A stretch of 64,000 nt of DNA from an uncultured Sphingobacteriaceae bacterium (GCA_946480915.1 CAMLLO010000015.1:46003-110002), one strand, 5' to 3'. Numbered from the stretch's first letter, positions 25,862 to 35,290 are shown. Notes: generated from the letters alone by a model not told the origin. Translations and numbers: made by a program.

Positions 25862-28180
25862 ATGTGGGAGAAGCTTTCTAAATTCATACTTTCTAATCGT
25901 CTCCCAATAATTGTATTTTTTGTTCTTGTAACCATATTCATGGGTTATAAAACCAGCCAGGTTCGCCTGTCTTTTGCTGGCACAAAAGCTCTTCCAACAA
26001 CCGATACCGCCTTTACCCGTTACATCGAGTTCAAGAAAAATTTTGGCGAAGACGGCAGCGTAATGGTCTTAGGAGTTCAATCGCCTAAAATATGGGAGCT
26101 GAACACATTTAATGCCTGGACTACTTTAAGCTCCGACATTAAAAAGCTCCACGGCATTAAACAAGTACTTTCAAGTTCAACCTTATTCGAATTAAAAAAA
26201 GACACACTGAACAAAAAGTTTGTTTTGCAACCTCTCATAAAAAAAGCCATTGCAACTTCCATAGAGATGGATAGCATCCGGAAGCATATTTATAGTCTTA
26301 GCTTTTATGATGGATTGATCTTCAACTCGAAAACGAATGCCGCCCTTATGGCTATCACTTTCGAAGGTAATGTTTTAAACTCAAGAGAGCGCATTCCGGT
26401 TATCAATTCAATTCTTGATAAAACACGTGCATTTGAAAAAGCACAAAATATTGACATCCATTACTCTGGTTTACCATATATCAGAACTGTAATCAGCAAA
26501 AAAGTGTCTGAAGAGTTCGCACTCTTCCTTGGTCTTTCGGTGTTAGTTGCCGCAATAATCTTGCTGATCTTTTTCCACTCATTTCATCCCGTAATATTTC
26601 CTGTTTTGGTAGTTATCGCCGGTGTACTTTGGAGTCTGGGGATTTTAGTTTTATTTGGGTACGAACTAACCTTGTTAACCGGACTTATCCCACCTCTTAT
26701 TGTTGTAATAGGCATACCTAACAGCATTTTACTGCTTAATAAATTCCACAACGAATTTACCGTTCATGGCGATAAAAAACTCGCTTTAAGAATAGTTATT
26801 GAGAAAATAGCAATTACAACATTCATTGCTAATCTAACTACAGCAGTTGGGTTTGGCGTATTATATTTCACCGAAAGTGAGTTATTAATGCAATTTGGGA
26901 TCGTTGCGGCAATTGGTGTGATGATTACCTGGTTCATGAGCTTATGCCTGATCCCAATAATTTTCAGTTATCTTCCTGATCCACACACAAAACAAACCAA
27001 ACACTTAAGTCGTCCTTTGTTAAATGGCGTACTTGACTTTTTAAATAACCTGGCCCAAACCAAACGCCCTGCTATTTATATAAGCACCATACTTCTGGTA
27101 ATAGTATCCTGTTTCGGAATCAGTCGCATAAACATAAATGGTTATGTGGTTGATGATCTTCCAAAAAATGATCCCGTTTATGAGGACATGGGATTTTTCG
27201 AAAAAAACTTCGATGGAGTGCTGCCCCTCGAAGTGAGTATTGATACCAAACGAAAAAACGGAGTGATGAAACTCCCGGTAATAAAAAAAATTGAAAAGCT
27301 ACAGGACATGATATCAGAATATCCTGAAATTTCACGGCCGGTATCTTTGGTTGAAGTGCTAAAATTTTCGTCGCAGGGATTTTATGACGGCAATCCTGAG
27401 TTCTATAGGGTTCCAAACGAAATGGAAATGAACTTTATCCTTAGCTATGCCGCTAACTCTGGTGGCAACGGCAACATGCTAAAAAGCTTTGTCGACAGCA
27501 ATAAACAAATTGCGCGAGTAAGTTTCCAAATGGCTGATGTTGGTTCTTCCCGGGTAAATCAGCTTTTAAATGAAATTAAGCCCAGGGTTGATTCAATTTT
27601 TAACCCCGACCGTTACCAGGTAGATCTTACAGGTTCAAGTGTGATTTTCGTAAAGGGAACCAATTATCTTTTGGATAATCTGCGCGATAGCTTATTGCTG
27701 GCATTAGCATTAATCGCACTGATTATGTGGGTACTATTCAAAGGATTTAAGATGATTCTCATATCATTAATTCCCAATATAATTCCTCTTATAATTACGG
27801 CAGGGATTATGGGCTTTTTTGGTATTCCCCTAAAACCTTCAACGATATTGATTTTTAGTATTGCTTTAGGGATAGCCTCCGACCAGACAATCTATTTTCT
27901 AACCCGCTACAGACAAGAACTCAAGTCGACCAAACTATCCATTTCAGCCATAGTTGAAGACACCTTGAAAGAAACAGGTTTGAGTATGATTTATGTGGCG
28001 CTAATCTTATTTTTTGGATTTGGAATTTTTGTAGCCTCCACCTTTGGCGGGACAGTTTCGCTCGGAATCCTGCTTTCTATAACCTTGTTATTAGCGCTTG
28101 TTTCCAATCTTACTTTATTGCCGGCCTTATTACTTTCGATGGAAAGCAGAATAACTAAGAAAAACAAAAAAGCGAATTAG
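25862..28180 (+). CDS. MMPL/RND-family exporter
   Basis: A 772-aa inner-membrane protein with the RND layout: one helix, a large periplasmic loop (~40-210), a block of helices (~215-370), one helix, a second loop (~430-590) and a second block (~600-765). Conserved features include a Pro/Leu/Ile-rich helix 4 region (LTGLIPPLIVVIGIPNS) and its second-half counterpart (LGIASDQTIYFLTRYRQEL) bearing the Asp of proton relay. The family exports lipids, hopanoids or other hydrophobic compounds. No membrane-fusion or outer-membrane partner is adjacent. Confidence 0.9.
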   Translation: MWEKLSKFILSNRLPIIVFFVLVTIFMGYKTSQVRLSFAGTKALPTTDTAFTRYIEFKKNFGEDGSVMVLGVQSPKIWELNTFNAWTTLSSDIKKLHGIKQVLSSSTLFELKKDTLNKKFVLQPLIKKAIATSIEMDSIRKHIYSLSFYDGLIFNSKTNAALMAITFEGNVLNSRERIPVINSILDKTRAFEKAQNIDIHYSGLPYIRTVISKKVSEEFALFLGLSVLVAAIILLIFFHSFHPVIFPVLVVIAGVLWSLGILVLFGYELTLLTGLIPPLIVVIGIPNSILLLNKFHNEFTVHGDKKLALRIVIEKIAITTFIANLTTAVGFGVLYFTESELLMQFGIVAAIGVMITWFMSLCLIPIIFSYLPDPHTKQTKHLSRPLLNGVLDFLNNLAQTKRPAIYISTILLVIVSCFGISRININGYVVDDLPKNDPVYEDMGFFEKNFDGVLPLEVSIDTKRKNGVMKLPVIKKIEKLQDMISEYPEISRPVSLVEVLKFSSQGFYDGNPEFYRVPNEMEMNFILSYAANSGGNGNMLKSFVDSNKQIARVSFQMADVGSSRVNQLLNEIKPRVDSIFNPDRYQVDLTGSSVIFVKGTNYLLDNLRDSLLLALALIALIMWVLFKGFKMILISLIPNIIPLIITAGIMGFFGIPLKPSTILIFSIALGIASDQTIYFLTRYRQELKSTKLSISAIVEDTLKETGLSMIYVALILFFGFGIFVASTFGGTVSLGILLSITLLLALVSNLTLLPALLLSMESRITKKNKKAN

Positions 28181-28187
28181 AAACCGC

Positions 28188-28442
28188 TTATTTTACCTCG
28201 AGCTTGTGATTGCCAAACTTCTCAGCATCATCAGCTCTTTCTTCTTTAATTCCCTGATATTCAACCTTTCTTACAAGGGTATAAAATATTAACAGAAAGC
28301 CGACCCCGAATAAAATTGTACCGATCAACATCGCCCAACCATACAAATCGTTACCATTGGACTTTAACATATAACCCAGTATATTTAAAGCTATTCCTGC
28401 AACAAATGCAATCACGCCTCTTCTTACAAATCGATTTTTCAT
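28188..28442 (-). CDS. Small two-helix membrane protein
   Basis: The 84-aa protein has two transmembrane segments (VIAFVAGIALNILGYML and AMLIGTILFGVGFLLIFYTL) separated by a short polar turn, then a charged cytoplasmic tail. No family is recognised. It converges with the exporter gene, leaving only seven bases between their ends. Confidence 0.75.
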   Translation of the reverse strand: MKNRFVRRGVIAFVAGIALNILGYMLKSNGNDLYGWAMLIGTILFGVGFLLIFYTLVRKVEYQGIKEERADDAEKFGNHKLEVK

Positions 28443-28654
28443 CTTTTTTATCCTTTTCGGAGATTAGAAATTGAATAATTGTTATGCGTCTCACTTTATA
28501 GCAGACAACATTTCTAATGCTCCATCTATAATTAAGCTAAAACCAAGCCAAGCAGCATTCGACGTGCACACCCTCTTATTATATGGCTCAAGATTATCAT
28601 CTGTAGTATTTTGTATACAATAGTATCGAAACAGTATACAGAAGAGCCTTACAT

Positions 28655-29290
28655 CTAAGAAACATTCAGCAACTTCATATACTCTTCTCTCGAAATATAT
28701 TCAGCTCCCATACTTTCAAGATGCTCTGTGTGAAACTGACAGTCTATCAAAGAATAATTTGCATGCCGACAAAGCCAAATCAAAGCAGTTTTGGAAGCAT
28801 TAGCGGCGATACTAAACATACTCTCGCCACAAAAAACATCTCCGACTTTTACGCCATACAAACCACCCACCAATTCATTATCACGCCAAACTTCAATTGA
28901 ATGCGCCATGCCTTGTTTATGTAAATTCAGATATGCCTCCTGCATCTCAGAAATTATCCAGGTACCATCCTGATCTTTTCGTTCAATAGAAGCACAGGAT
29001 TTTATAACCTGCTCAAAAGCCTGATCTTGACTAACGCGATAAACATCCGATTTGAGAAGTTTACGCATGCTTTTTGAAACTTTTACTTTTTCCGGAAAAA
29101 GCACAAATCGTTCATGAGGTGAATACCATAAAATCGGAGTTTCTTCTGAATACCATGGAAATATCCCCAAGCTATAGGCAAGTTTTAATCGATCCACAGA
29201 TAAATCGCCTCCAACTGCCAAAAGGCCATCTTCTTCAGCGAGTTCGGGAGCTGGGAACAGCAGGACGTTCTTTTCAAGTTTAAAAATCAC
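28655..29290 (-). CDS. aat: Leucyl/phenylalanyl-tRNA--protein transferase
   Basis: This 211-aa enzyme adds Leu or Phe to proteins with N-terminal Arg or Lys, marking them for ClpAP. Family signatures are LLAVGGDLSVDRLKLAYSLG, GIFPWY, ILWYSPHERFVL, GGLYGV and the region FCGESMFS. Start GTG at 29290 agrees with the family N-terminus. It stands alone. A ClpS partner is not in the window. Confidence 0.95.
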   Translation of the reverse strand: MIFKLEKNVLLFPAPELAEEDGLLAVGGDLSVDRLKLAYSLGIFPWYSEETPILWYSPHERFVLFPEKVKVSKSMRKLLKSDVYRVSQDQAFEQVIKSCASIERKDQDGTWIISEMQEAYLNLHKQGMAHSIEVWRDNELVGGLYGVKVGDVFCGESMFSIAANASKTALIWLCRHANYSLIDCQFHTEHLESMGAEYISREEYMKLLNVS

Positions 29291-29380
29291 AGAAAAGCCT
29301 TTTTACATTAAACCTTCGATTCGCACAACAGTCCTACTATAAGTTTTAAAAGAGTTTAGGGTTCTAGTTTAGTATTGATT

Positions 29381-29406
29381 AAAGCGGTCAGATTATTGGC
29401 CGCTTT
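29381..29406. terminator. Terminator-like hairpin between aat and the TonB-domain gene
   Basis: AAAGCGGTCA (29381-29390) pairs with TGGCCGCTTT (29397-29406). The best T run lies on the plus side, though the gene ending nearby (29423) is on the minus strand. Probably bidirectional. Confidence 0.6.
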
Positions 29407-29422
29407 TTTATTTTGGTACAGA

Positions 29423-30091
29423 TCACCTGCATTTTTCAAAAAGCAATTTTTCAGACTTGTTGCTTCCCAATTGTCTGATCAGGTTCAGATCTTCACAAGC
29501 ACCTTCGCTATCACCTTGCTTAAGCTTTTGAGTAGCTTGCTTCAACAACCGGTCGAAAAATCGTTCATCATAGCCTAATTGCTTTTTTAATTCAAGAACT
29601 TTTGATTCATCGGCCGCAGAATAATTTCCTGAAGCCTTTTTATCGTAAAAATTCATCACAGCGCGACTCAGATCCTGTCTGGCTTTATACGCTGCTATGG
29701 CGTCTTGAATATCGTCGGACGACCGCTCACTGCAATTATATTGTTTCAATTCAAAATTGATAGGAATAACGATGGATTGTGTCGTATCAAAAGATGCCGG
29801 AACAATCCATCGACCAGAAGTTAGTCGCACTATTCGCAGCGCTTCGGCATCTAAATCAATTCCATAACCCTTTTGAACTCTGGAGCCAAAGATCCTGCCT
29901 TTCTTTGTAAGCTGAAAGCTGATATGAATGGTTCCCTGAAGACAGTTCTGCTTGGCATATTCAGGATAAATAAGATTGTTGGATATAAAAGTATTCAGAC
30001 TTTTTGCTCCGCCCTTAAACGAGGGCAGCAGGTCGGCTTTCGTTGTACCGAAAACCGTCAGCAAAATAAGCAATGTCATTTTTAAAGCCAT
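29423..30091 (-). CDS. Exported TonB C-terminal-domain protein
   Basis: The 222-aa protein has a signal peptide (LLILLTVFGTTKA), then a TonB C-terminal-like domain (~30-115; YPEYAKQNCLQGTIHISFQL and the typical V-x-KG-x-G-x-LD-x-EA segment). A helical region of ~100 residues with three Cys follows (ends ACEDLNLIRQLG, FEKC). Without an N-terminal membrane anchor or proline linker it is not a classic energy transducer. It may bind TonB-dependent receptors or peptidoglycan. Confidence 0.75.
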   Translation of the reverse strand: MALKMTLLILLTVFGTTKADLLPSFKGGAKSLNTFISNNLIYPEYAKQNCLQGTIHISFQLTKKGRIFGSRVQKGYGIDLDAEALRIVRLTSGRWIVPASFDTTQSIVIPINFELKQYNCSERSSDDIQDAIAAYKARQDLSRAVMNFYDKKASGNYSAADESKVLELKKQLGYDERFFDRLLKQATQKLKQGDSEGACEDLNLIRQLGSNKSEKLLFEKCR

Positions 30092-30142
30092 AGTTCAATC
30101 TATCAAAGCCAACGGACTTATTGTACTGTATTTACCTGTAGA

Positions 30143-30517
30143 TTATTCTTCGGTGTCCGGCTGCCGTGGCTCCTGGCTGATCTTATCAAAAATCTGATCC
30201 ATACGTTCAACGTACGTGTTTGTATCATCAAGAAAAAACTCAAGCTGAGGAACAATCCGCGCCTGATTCTTTATTCTTGCACCCAATTTGTACCGAATTT
30301 CACCCGCATGAGCTTTTACTGTATTTAACGCTAGAGCAGTATTAGCATTGTTGAAAAAGCTTAAAAAAACGCGGGCTATAGCCAGATCGGGTGTAATACG
30401 CACCTTGGTTATTGTAACTAACGTGTTCGGCAAAAAACTCATGCCTTCCCGCTGAAATATCTCTGCAAGGTCTTTTTGAATTACCCCCGCAAACTTTTGC
30501 TGACGTTTAGATTCCAT
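30143..30517 (-). CDS. rbfA: 30S ribosome-binding factor RbfA
   Basis: A 124-aa single KH-like domain protein needed for late 30S maturation and 16S 5'-end processing. Signatures: ESKRQQKFAGVIQKDLAEIF at the start, the VTITKVRITPDLAIARVF strand and a C-terminal half ending PQLEFFLDDTNTY. Length is normal. It follows hflX by 15 bases and is likely on the same mRNA. Confidence 0.94.
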   Translation of the reverse strand: MESKRQQKFAGVIQKDLAEIFQREGMSFLPNTLVTITKVRITPDLAIARVFLSFFNNANTALALNTVKAHAGEIRYKLGARIKNQARIVPQLEFFLDDTNTYVERMDQIFDKISQEPRQPDTEE

Positions 30518-30532
30518 AAAATTACGTATATA

Positions 30533-31735
30533 TTAGTTTTCCCCTTCTATATCAGGATACAACAAAGCGTCGTACGGGTATCTTTCCTGGTGAATGTTCT
30601 TAACCTTCGAATATAAAAGACTTCGCAGTTCATCCACATTTTCTCTATTTGTTGCTGAAATAAAAACGGCAGGACTGTTATGCTTTCCCATCCAGCTATT
30701 TTTGAATTCATCAAGACTTAAACTAACACCGGTTTCATTATCATGCTCCGGCTTATAAGCATCTATCTTATTAAAAACCGTTATAATTTCCTTATCGATT
30801 ACGCCTAAGTCCTTTAACGTTTCATTCACGGTTTTTATCTGATCTTCAAATGTTGGATGTGAAATATCAACCACATGAATCAAAATATCGGCTTCCCTGA
30901 CTTCGTCCAGGGTCGACTTAAAACATTCTACTAAGTGGTGGGGCAGTTTCCGGATAAAGCCGACTGTGTCAGAAAGCAGAAAAGGAAGATTTTCTATTAC
31001 AACTTTTCTAACAGTGGTATCTAGTGTTGCAAATAATTTATTCTCTGCAAATACATCCGATTTTGAGAGCATATTCATGATGGTAGATTTGCCAACGTTT
31101 GTGTATCCTACCAATGCCACTCTAACTAGTTGCCCACGGTTTTTCCGTTGAGTCTCGTTCTGCCGATCGATTATTTTCAACCGATCTTTTAGCAAAGCAA
31201 TCTTATCCTGAATAATCCGTCTATCTGTTTCGATCTGACTTTCACCTGGCCCGCGCATCCCGATTCCACCTTTTTGCCTCTCTAAGTGAGTCCACAAACG
31301 TGTTAAACGCGGCAACAGATATTGTAATTGTGCCAGCTCCACCTGTGTTCTTGCCTGGGATGTTTGTGCCCTCGAAGCAAAAATATCAAGGATTAAATTA
31401 CTGCGATCAAGTATCTTAACCTGTAATTCGCGCTCTATATTTCGCAACTGAGAAGGACTAAGCTCATCATCAAAAACCACAATATCAATCTCTTCTGACT
31501 TTACATATGCCCCTATCTCTTCAAGTTTCCCGGTTCCTACAAACGTTGCTCTGTCGGCACGCTGCATCTTTTGAGTGAAAGTCTTTTCAGTGATACCCCC
31601 AGCGGTGTCTACCAGAAATTCCAGTTCTTCCAGGTACTCACGTTCTTTTTCTTCGGTTTCATTTGGAGTTATAATGCCAACTAAAACGGCACGCTCCGGC
31701 TTAATAGCTGTATCGAAGAATTTCTGTTTACCCAT
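30533..31735 (-). CDS. hflX: Ribosome-associated GTPase HflX
   Basis: A 400-aa GTPase that splits stalled 70S ribosomes. The N-terminal HflX domain includes ATFVGTGKLEEIG and VFDDELSPSQLRNIE. The linker has the family signature GGIGMRGPGESQIETDRR. The G domain shows GYTNVGKST (G1), DTVGFIRKLPH (G3) and NKID (G4), with SATN as G5. It heads a short unit with rbfA. Confidence 0.96.
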   Translation of the reverse strand: MGKQKFFDTAIKPERAVLVGIITPNETEEKEREYLEELEFLVDTAGGITEKTFTQKMQRADRATFVGTGKLEEIGAYVKSEEIDIVVFDDELSPSQLRNIERELQVKILDRSNLILDIFASRAQTSQARTQVELAQLQYLLPRLTRLWTHLERQKGGIGMRGPGESQIETDRRIIQDKIALLKDRLKIIDRQNETQRKNRGQLVRVALVGYTNVGKSTIMNMLSKSDVFAENKLFATLDTTVRKVVIENLPFLLSDTVGFIRKLPHHLVECFKSTLDEVREADILIHVVDISHPTFEDQIKTVNETLKDLGVIDKEIITVFNKIDAYKPEHDNETGVSLSLDEFKNSWMGKHNSPAVFISATNRENVDELRSLLYSKVKNIHQERYPYDALLYPDIEGEN

Positions 31736-31808
31736 TCCTTAATATTTTTGTTTATCCCCTACGGGATCTTAATAACTAACAATAAAACAGTAATACTGAT
31801 TTACTTTA

Positions 31809-32621
31809 TTATTGGAGAACGTTTAGCTGAGAAACAAAGTCCTTCATCGCCTTACCTGGATCTTCTTCTTTCATAAAGTTCTCACCAATTAGAAATCCGT
31901 TAAACCCGGCTTTTTTCAATTCGTGTATGGTGTTTGGATTGCTGATGCCACTTTCAGAAATTTTAAGAAACTTATCAGGAATCTGAGTTACCAGATCATA
32001 TGAATGTTGTAAAGAAACAGAAAAATCTGCCAGATTTCTGTTGTTTACACCTACTGCATCCAAATCATCGCAAAGACTTTGTTCAAGCTCCCGCTGACTG
32101 TGTACTTCCAGCAAAACACTCATACCTAAATTCTTTGCAAGTCGGGCGAATTTCTCAATGGTTTTAGGGTCTAGAATAGCGGCGATCAACAATATAATAT
32201 CCGCGCCAATCGCTTTAGCCTCAATTATCTGATACTCATCTAAAATAAACTCTTTGCGCAGTATTGGAACGGTATTCGCCGCTCTGGCCTGTAACAGATC
32301 GCTGATTTTCCCGCCAAAAAATTCCGAATCTGTTAACACCGACAATGCCGACGCACCGGCGTCTGCATAAGCCTTTGTTACCGTTGCAGCACTAACTTTG
32401 TCATTGATAATTCCCTTTGATGGCGAAGCTCTTTTAAACTCTGCTATGATTCCTGTTCTTTCCGGCGATAGCACGAATTCTCTCATAGAATAACATTCGC
32501 GGTGAAACAACTCATCCTCTTCTAATCGACTTATCGAAACTCGCGAGCGTGCCTCGGCAATCTCCTGTAATTTATGTTTTACAATTTTATCAAGTATTGT
32601 ACTCCCTGTGTTCGTTGCCAT
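31809..32621 (-). CDS. trpC: Indole-3-glycerol phosphate synthase
   Basis: This 270-aa TIM-barrel enzyme catalyses the ring-closing step of tryptophan synthesis. Visible signatures: IIAEFKRASPSKG (catalytic Lys), LSVLTDSEFFGG, ILRKEFILDEYQI, AVGVNNRNLADF and SESGI. It lies last in the trpE-trpG-trpC run; the other trp genes (D, F, B, A) are not in the window. Confidence 0.97.
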   Translation of the reverse strand: MATNTGSTILDKIVKHKLQEIAEARSRVSISRLEEDELFHRECYSMREFVLSPERTGIIAEFKRASPSKGIINDKVSAATVTKAYADAGASALSVLTDSEFFGGKISDLLQARAANTVPILRKEFILDEYQIIEAKAIGADIILLIAAILDPKTIEKFARLAKNLGMSVLLEVHSQRELEQSLCDDLDAVGVNNRNLADFSVSLQHSYDLVTQIPDKFLKISESGISNPNTIHELKKAGFNGFLIGENFMKEEDPGKAMKDFVSQLNVLQ

Positions 32622-32627
32622 GTTGTT

Positions 32628-33203
32628 TTATTTAGCAGGGTTGTTTAACCAATTACTTATCATTTGTTTTCCATTCTCTGTTAAAACAGATTCGGGATGA
32701 AACTGAACACCACGCACATCATACTGCTTATGGCGCAAACCCATAATAACTCCTTCAGTATCTTTAGCAGTTATAATCAGCTCTTCCGGCAGGTCCTCAC
32801 GGCTTACCGCCCAAGAGTGATATCGGCCTACGTTGTATGTTTGCGGCAACTCATCGAATAAAATTTCATCTTTATCTAAAACCTGCATGGCTGTTGCCCG
32901 GCCGTGTACCGGATACGAAAGATTGTATAAACTGCCGCCAAAAACCTCGGCGATAGCCTGTACACCCAAACAGACCCCTAAAATACTTTTTGTAGGAGAA
33001 TACGTTTTTATTACATCCAATAATAAACCTGCCTCTGAGGGTATTCCCGGTCCGGGTGATAATAAAATTTTATCGAACGCTTCTATATCTCCCAAATCAA
33101 ACTTATCGTTTCTCAAAACCGTAGGATCATATCCGCACTCATTTAATAAATGAACCAGATTAAAGGTGAAAGAATCGTAATTATCTATTACTACTATGCT
33201 CAT
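32628..33203 (-). CDS. trpG: Anthranilate synthase component II (glutamine amidotransferase)
   Basis: This 191-aa class I amidotransferase supplies ammonia to TrpE. It begins IVVIDNYDSFTFNLVHLL, has the oxyanion/nucleophile motif LGVCLGVQAIAE (catalytic Cys) and the His-Glu pair in VQFHPESVLTE. I chose the ATG at 33203, one base beyond the trpE stop; a start at 33218 would add five residues and overlap trpE. No TrpD fusion is present. Confidence 0.95.
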   Translation of the reverse strand: MSIVVIDNYDSFTFNLVHLLNECGYDPTVLRNDKFDLGDIEAFDKILLSPGPGIPSEAGLLLDVIKTYSPTKSILGVCLGVQAIAEVFGGSLYNLSYPVHGRATAMQVLDKDEILFDELPQTYNVGRYHSWAVSREDLPEELIITAKDTEGVIMGLRHKQYDVRGVQFHPESVLTENGKQMISNWLNNPAK

Positions 33204-33204
33204 T

Positions 33205-34629
33205 TTAAGCCTTTTCAAAAGTGGATACTATTGTTTCTGCCAGTTTTATGGCCATCCGCAAGGCCATAATCTTATTATTTACTTCTGCCAATTCGCTTTG
33301 TGGATTCGAGTCTGCTACAATTCCCGCCCCAGCCTGGTAATGTAACATATTATTCCGGCTCATAAATGAGCGAATCATTATGGCATGATTGAAATCTCCG
33401 TTAAATCCCATAAACCCGATTGCACCACTATAAAAGCCTCGCGGACCGTTTTCAAAGCGGTCAATCAAGGTCATAGCCATATATTTTGGTGCACCGCTTA
33501 GTGTTCCCGCGGGGAATGTATCTCCAACTACATAAAATGGATCAGTACCTTCTTTTAATTTCCCGGTAACTTTAGACACCAGGTGAATAATATGTGAATA
33601 ATACTGAACTTCTTTAAAGGCCCGCACTTCAACATTTTTGCAATGCCTGCTAAGATCATTTCTAGCCAGGTCTACCAGCATCACATGCTCAGCACTTTCT
33701 TTAGGGTCGTTTTCAAGCTTTTCGGCCAATTCAGCATCCATCTGATCATTGCCGGTACGCCTGAATGTTCCTGCTATGGGATAAATGGTAGCTTCGTTAT
33801 TTTTAATAGTCAGCTGAGCTTCGGGCGATGATCCGAAGAGTTTAAAATCTCCGTAATCAAAATAGAAAAGATAAGGAGATGGATTGATAGATCGTAAGGC
33901 TCTGTACACATTGAACTCGTCTCCCTGGAAAGATTGCGAAAATGCTCTCGAAGGCACTATCTGAAAAACATCGCCACGATAAATATGCTTTTTAAGATCT
34001 TCAATAACTTTTATAAAACCTTCATCAGTAAAATTAGAACTCTCATCGCCCGCAGCTTCAAAGCGATACTCAGGGAAATCCTTATTCTGAATCAAATATT
34101 GAATGCGTTCTATTCCGGATTCTTCATCGACGCCAGGACGATGCTCAAAAAGGTACAACTCGTTTTTAAAATGGTCTATAGCAATCACATACCGATAGAT
34201 ATGATATTGCAATAAAGGAATATTTCTTGGACCCGAACGGTCTGTCTGCAATTTAATGTCTTCGTAGTGCTCAATGCTTTCAAAGGTGAAATACCCAAAC
34301 AAGCCATTTGATATAAATTTAAAAGCAGTCTCGTCTGTAGATGTGAAACTATTTCTGAATTTAGTTACTTCCGCAAGCAAATCTAAGTTCTCGGCAGGTA
34401 GTGTTTCTTTCTTTCCATTTGGAAAGTAAGTAGATAGAACTTTTTCATCAAGACTTATGCCTGCGATCGGATCGCAGCAAACATAGCTCATGCTGTTTTC
34501 GCGGCTATGATAATCCGAGCTTTCTAAAAGAATGCTGTTAGGAAAAACATCCCGCATCCGCAGATAAATACTCACCGGAGTAGTTGTATCTGCAAGTAAT
34601 TTTTTAAACGAAGTATGTAATGTATACAT
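33205..34629 (-). CDS. trpE: Anthranilate synthase component I
   Basis: The 474-aa chorismate-binding enzyme makes anthranilate with TrpG. The C-terminal catalytic domain shows IYRGDVFQIVPSRAF, FGSSPEAQL, PIAGTFRRTG, AEHVMLVDLARNDL and TFPAGTLSGAPK. The N-terminal domain holds the likely Trp feedback site (LLESSDYHSRENS). Its 5' region contains a leader peptide and terminator hairpin described below, so expression should fall when charged tRNA-Trp is plentiful. Confidence 0.96.
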   Translation of the reverse strand: MYTLHTSFKKLLADTTTPVSIYLRMRDVFPNSILLESSDYHSRENSMSYVCCDPIAGISLDEKVLSTYFPNGKKETLPAENLDLLAEVTKFRNSFTSTDETAFKFISNGLFGYFTFESIEHYEDIKLQTDRSGPRNIPLLQYHIYRYVIAIDHFKNELYLFEHRPGVDEESGIERIQYLIQNKDFPEYRFEAAGDESSNFTDEGFIKVIEDLKKHIYRGDVFQIVPSRAFSQSFQGDEFNVYRALRSINPSPYLFYFDYGDFKLFGSSPEAQLTIKNNEATIYPIAGTFRRTGNDQMDAELAEKLENDPKESAEHVMLVDLARNDLSRHCKNVEVRAFKEVQYYSHIIHLVSKVTGKLKEGTDPFYVVGDTFPAGTLSGAPKYMAMTLIDRFENGPRGFYSGAIGFMGFNGDFNHAIMIRSFMSRNNMLHYQAGAGIVADSNPQSELAEVNNKIMALRMAIKLAETIVSTFEKA

Positions 34630-34667
34630 ATAATAAAATTAGGCCTGTGATAGGGGCAGATTAGAGC

Positions 34668-34697
34668 AAAAAAAACCCGACGGTTGAGCGTCGGGTT
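34668..34697 (-). terminator. Attenuator terminator of the trp operon
   Basis: On the minus strand, AACCCGACG pairs with CGTCGGGTT (9 bp, loop of six) and is followed by a T run, 39 bases before trpE. The upstream segment GCGTCTGG at the end of the leader peptide (34741-34748) can pair with CCCGACGC (34688-34695) with one mismatch. That would open the terminator when the ribosome stalls on the Trp codons. Confidence 0.9.
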
Positions 34698-34737
34698 GAT
34701 ATATAATGTCGTTTATTTTCAAATACGAAACATACTT

Positions 34738-34797
34738 TCACCAGACGCAAGTCGACTCCAGCCACCACCAACTCTTTGTATGTTTTAAAATCATCAT
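34738..34797 (-). CDS. trpL: trp operon leader peptide with three consecutive Trp codons
   Basis: A short frame of 19 codons reads MMILKHTKSWWWLESTCVW, with three adjacent TGG codons (34762-34770) and a fourth just before the stop TGA. It lies between a consensus promoter and the attenuator hairpin, ahead of trpE. This is the arrangement of ribosome-mediated attenuation known from enteric trp operons: stalling on the Trp codons favours an antiterminator. Four Trp in 19 residues is very unlikely by chance at this location. Either of the two first ATGs could be used. Confidence 0.9.
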   Translation of the reverse strand: MMILKHTKSWWWLESTCVW

Positions 34798-34802
34798 TTG
34801 AA

Positions 34803-34832
34803 CAAAAATAGAAAGAAATTCAGAACTGTCAA
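34803..34832 (-). promoter_or_regulatory. Bacteroidota-type promoter of the trp operon
   Basis: On the minus strand, TTG (34832-34830), a 19-base spacer and TATTTTTG (34810-34803) match the TTG/TAnnTTTG promoter. The expected transcription start falls within a few bases of the trpL ATG, so the leader mRNA is nearly or fully leaderless. Confidence 0.75.
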
Positions 34833-34849
34833 TAGTTTTATCGATTATC

Positions 34850-35290
34850 TTATTTGCCTACTACAGGCCTTCCGCTTAAAACAATAGCAACTACAATAAT
34901 TATAAAGGCAAGACTGTAAAAAATCGCAACAGTTTTGTGTTTGACAACATCATTCAAAAGCTTTTTTGATTTTGAGTATCCCACAGTAATTAATGCCACA
35001 GCAATTAGCATCATTACAATATGTTCAACCGTCCAATAACGTAATGTAGCATCTTTCATCGCGGTGCCCATCTCGGCTGCTTTTACATAAGGGCTAACAA
35101 AATATAAGATGAGACCTAATACTAGCTGAATATGAGTACTTATAAGGGTAAAAAGATTCACCCTTTTGTTGCCTGCGGTAAATGCTTTATTACCAAACCA
35201 TCCTGCTAAACTAAGAATGATTGCTATGATAAGCAGTAACATTACCACATATCTTAATCCCGAGTGTGCTTCTAATAAAAATTGATACAT
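34850..35290 (-). CDS. Four-helix membrane protein, cytochrome b-like
   Basis: A 146-aa protein with four transmembrane helices. His residues lie at or near helix ends: EAHSGLRY at the start, STHIQLVLG in helix 2 and VEHIVMML in helix 3, so haem binding is possible. Similar Bacteroidota proteins are often annotated cytochrome B without experiment. I chose the ATG at 35290 (MYQFLLEAHSG). It ends just upstream of the trp promoter. Confidence 0.75.
   Translation of the reverse strand: MYQFLLEAHSGLRYVVMLLLIIAIILSLAGWFGNKAFTAGNKRVNLFTLISTHIQLVLGLILYFVSPYVKAAEMGTAMKDATLRYWTVEHIVMMLIAVALITVGYSKSKKLLNDVVKHKTVAIFYSLAFIIIVVAIVLSGRPVVGK

Noticed and set aside
31736..31808. Short stem TCCCCTACGGGA downstream of the trpC gene
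   Set aside because: Only a few base pairs and no T run; not a convincing terminator.
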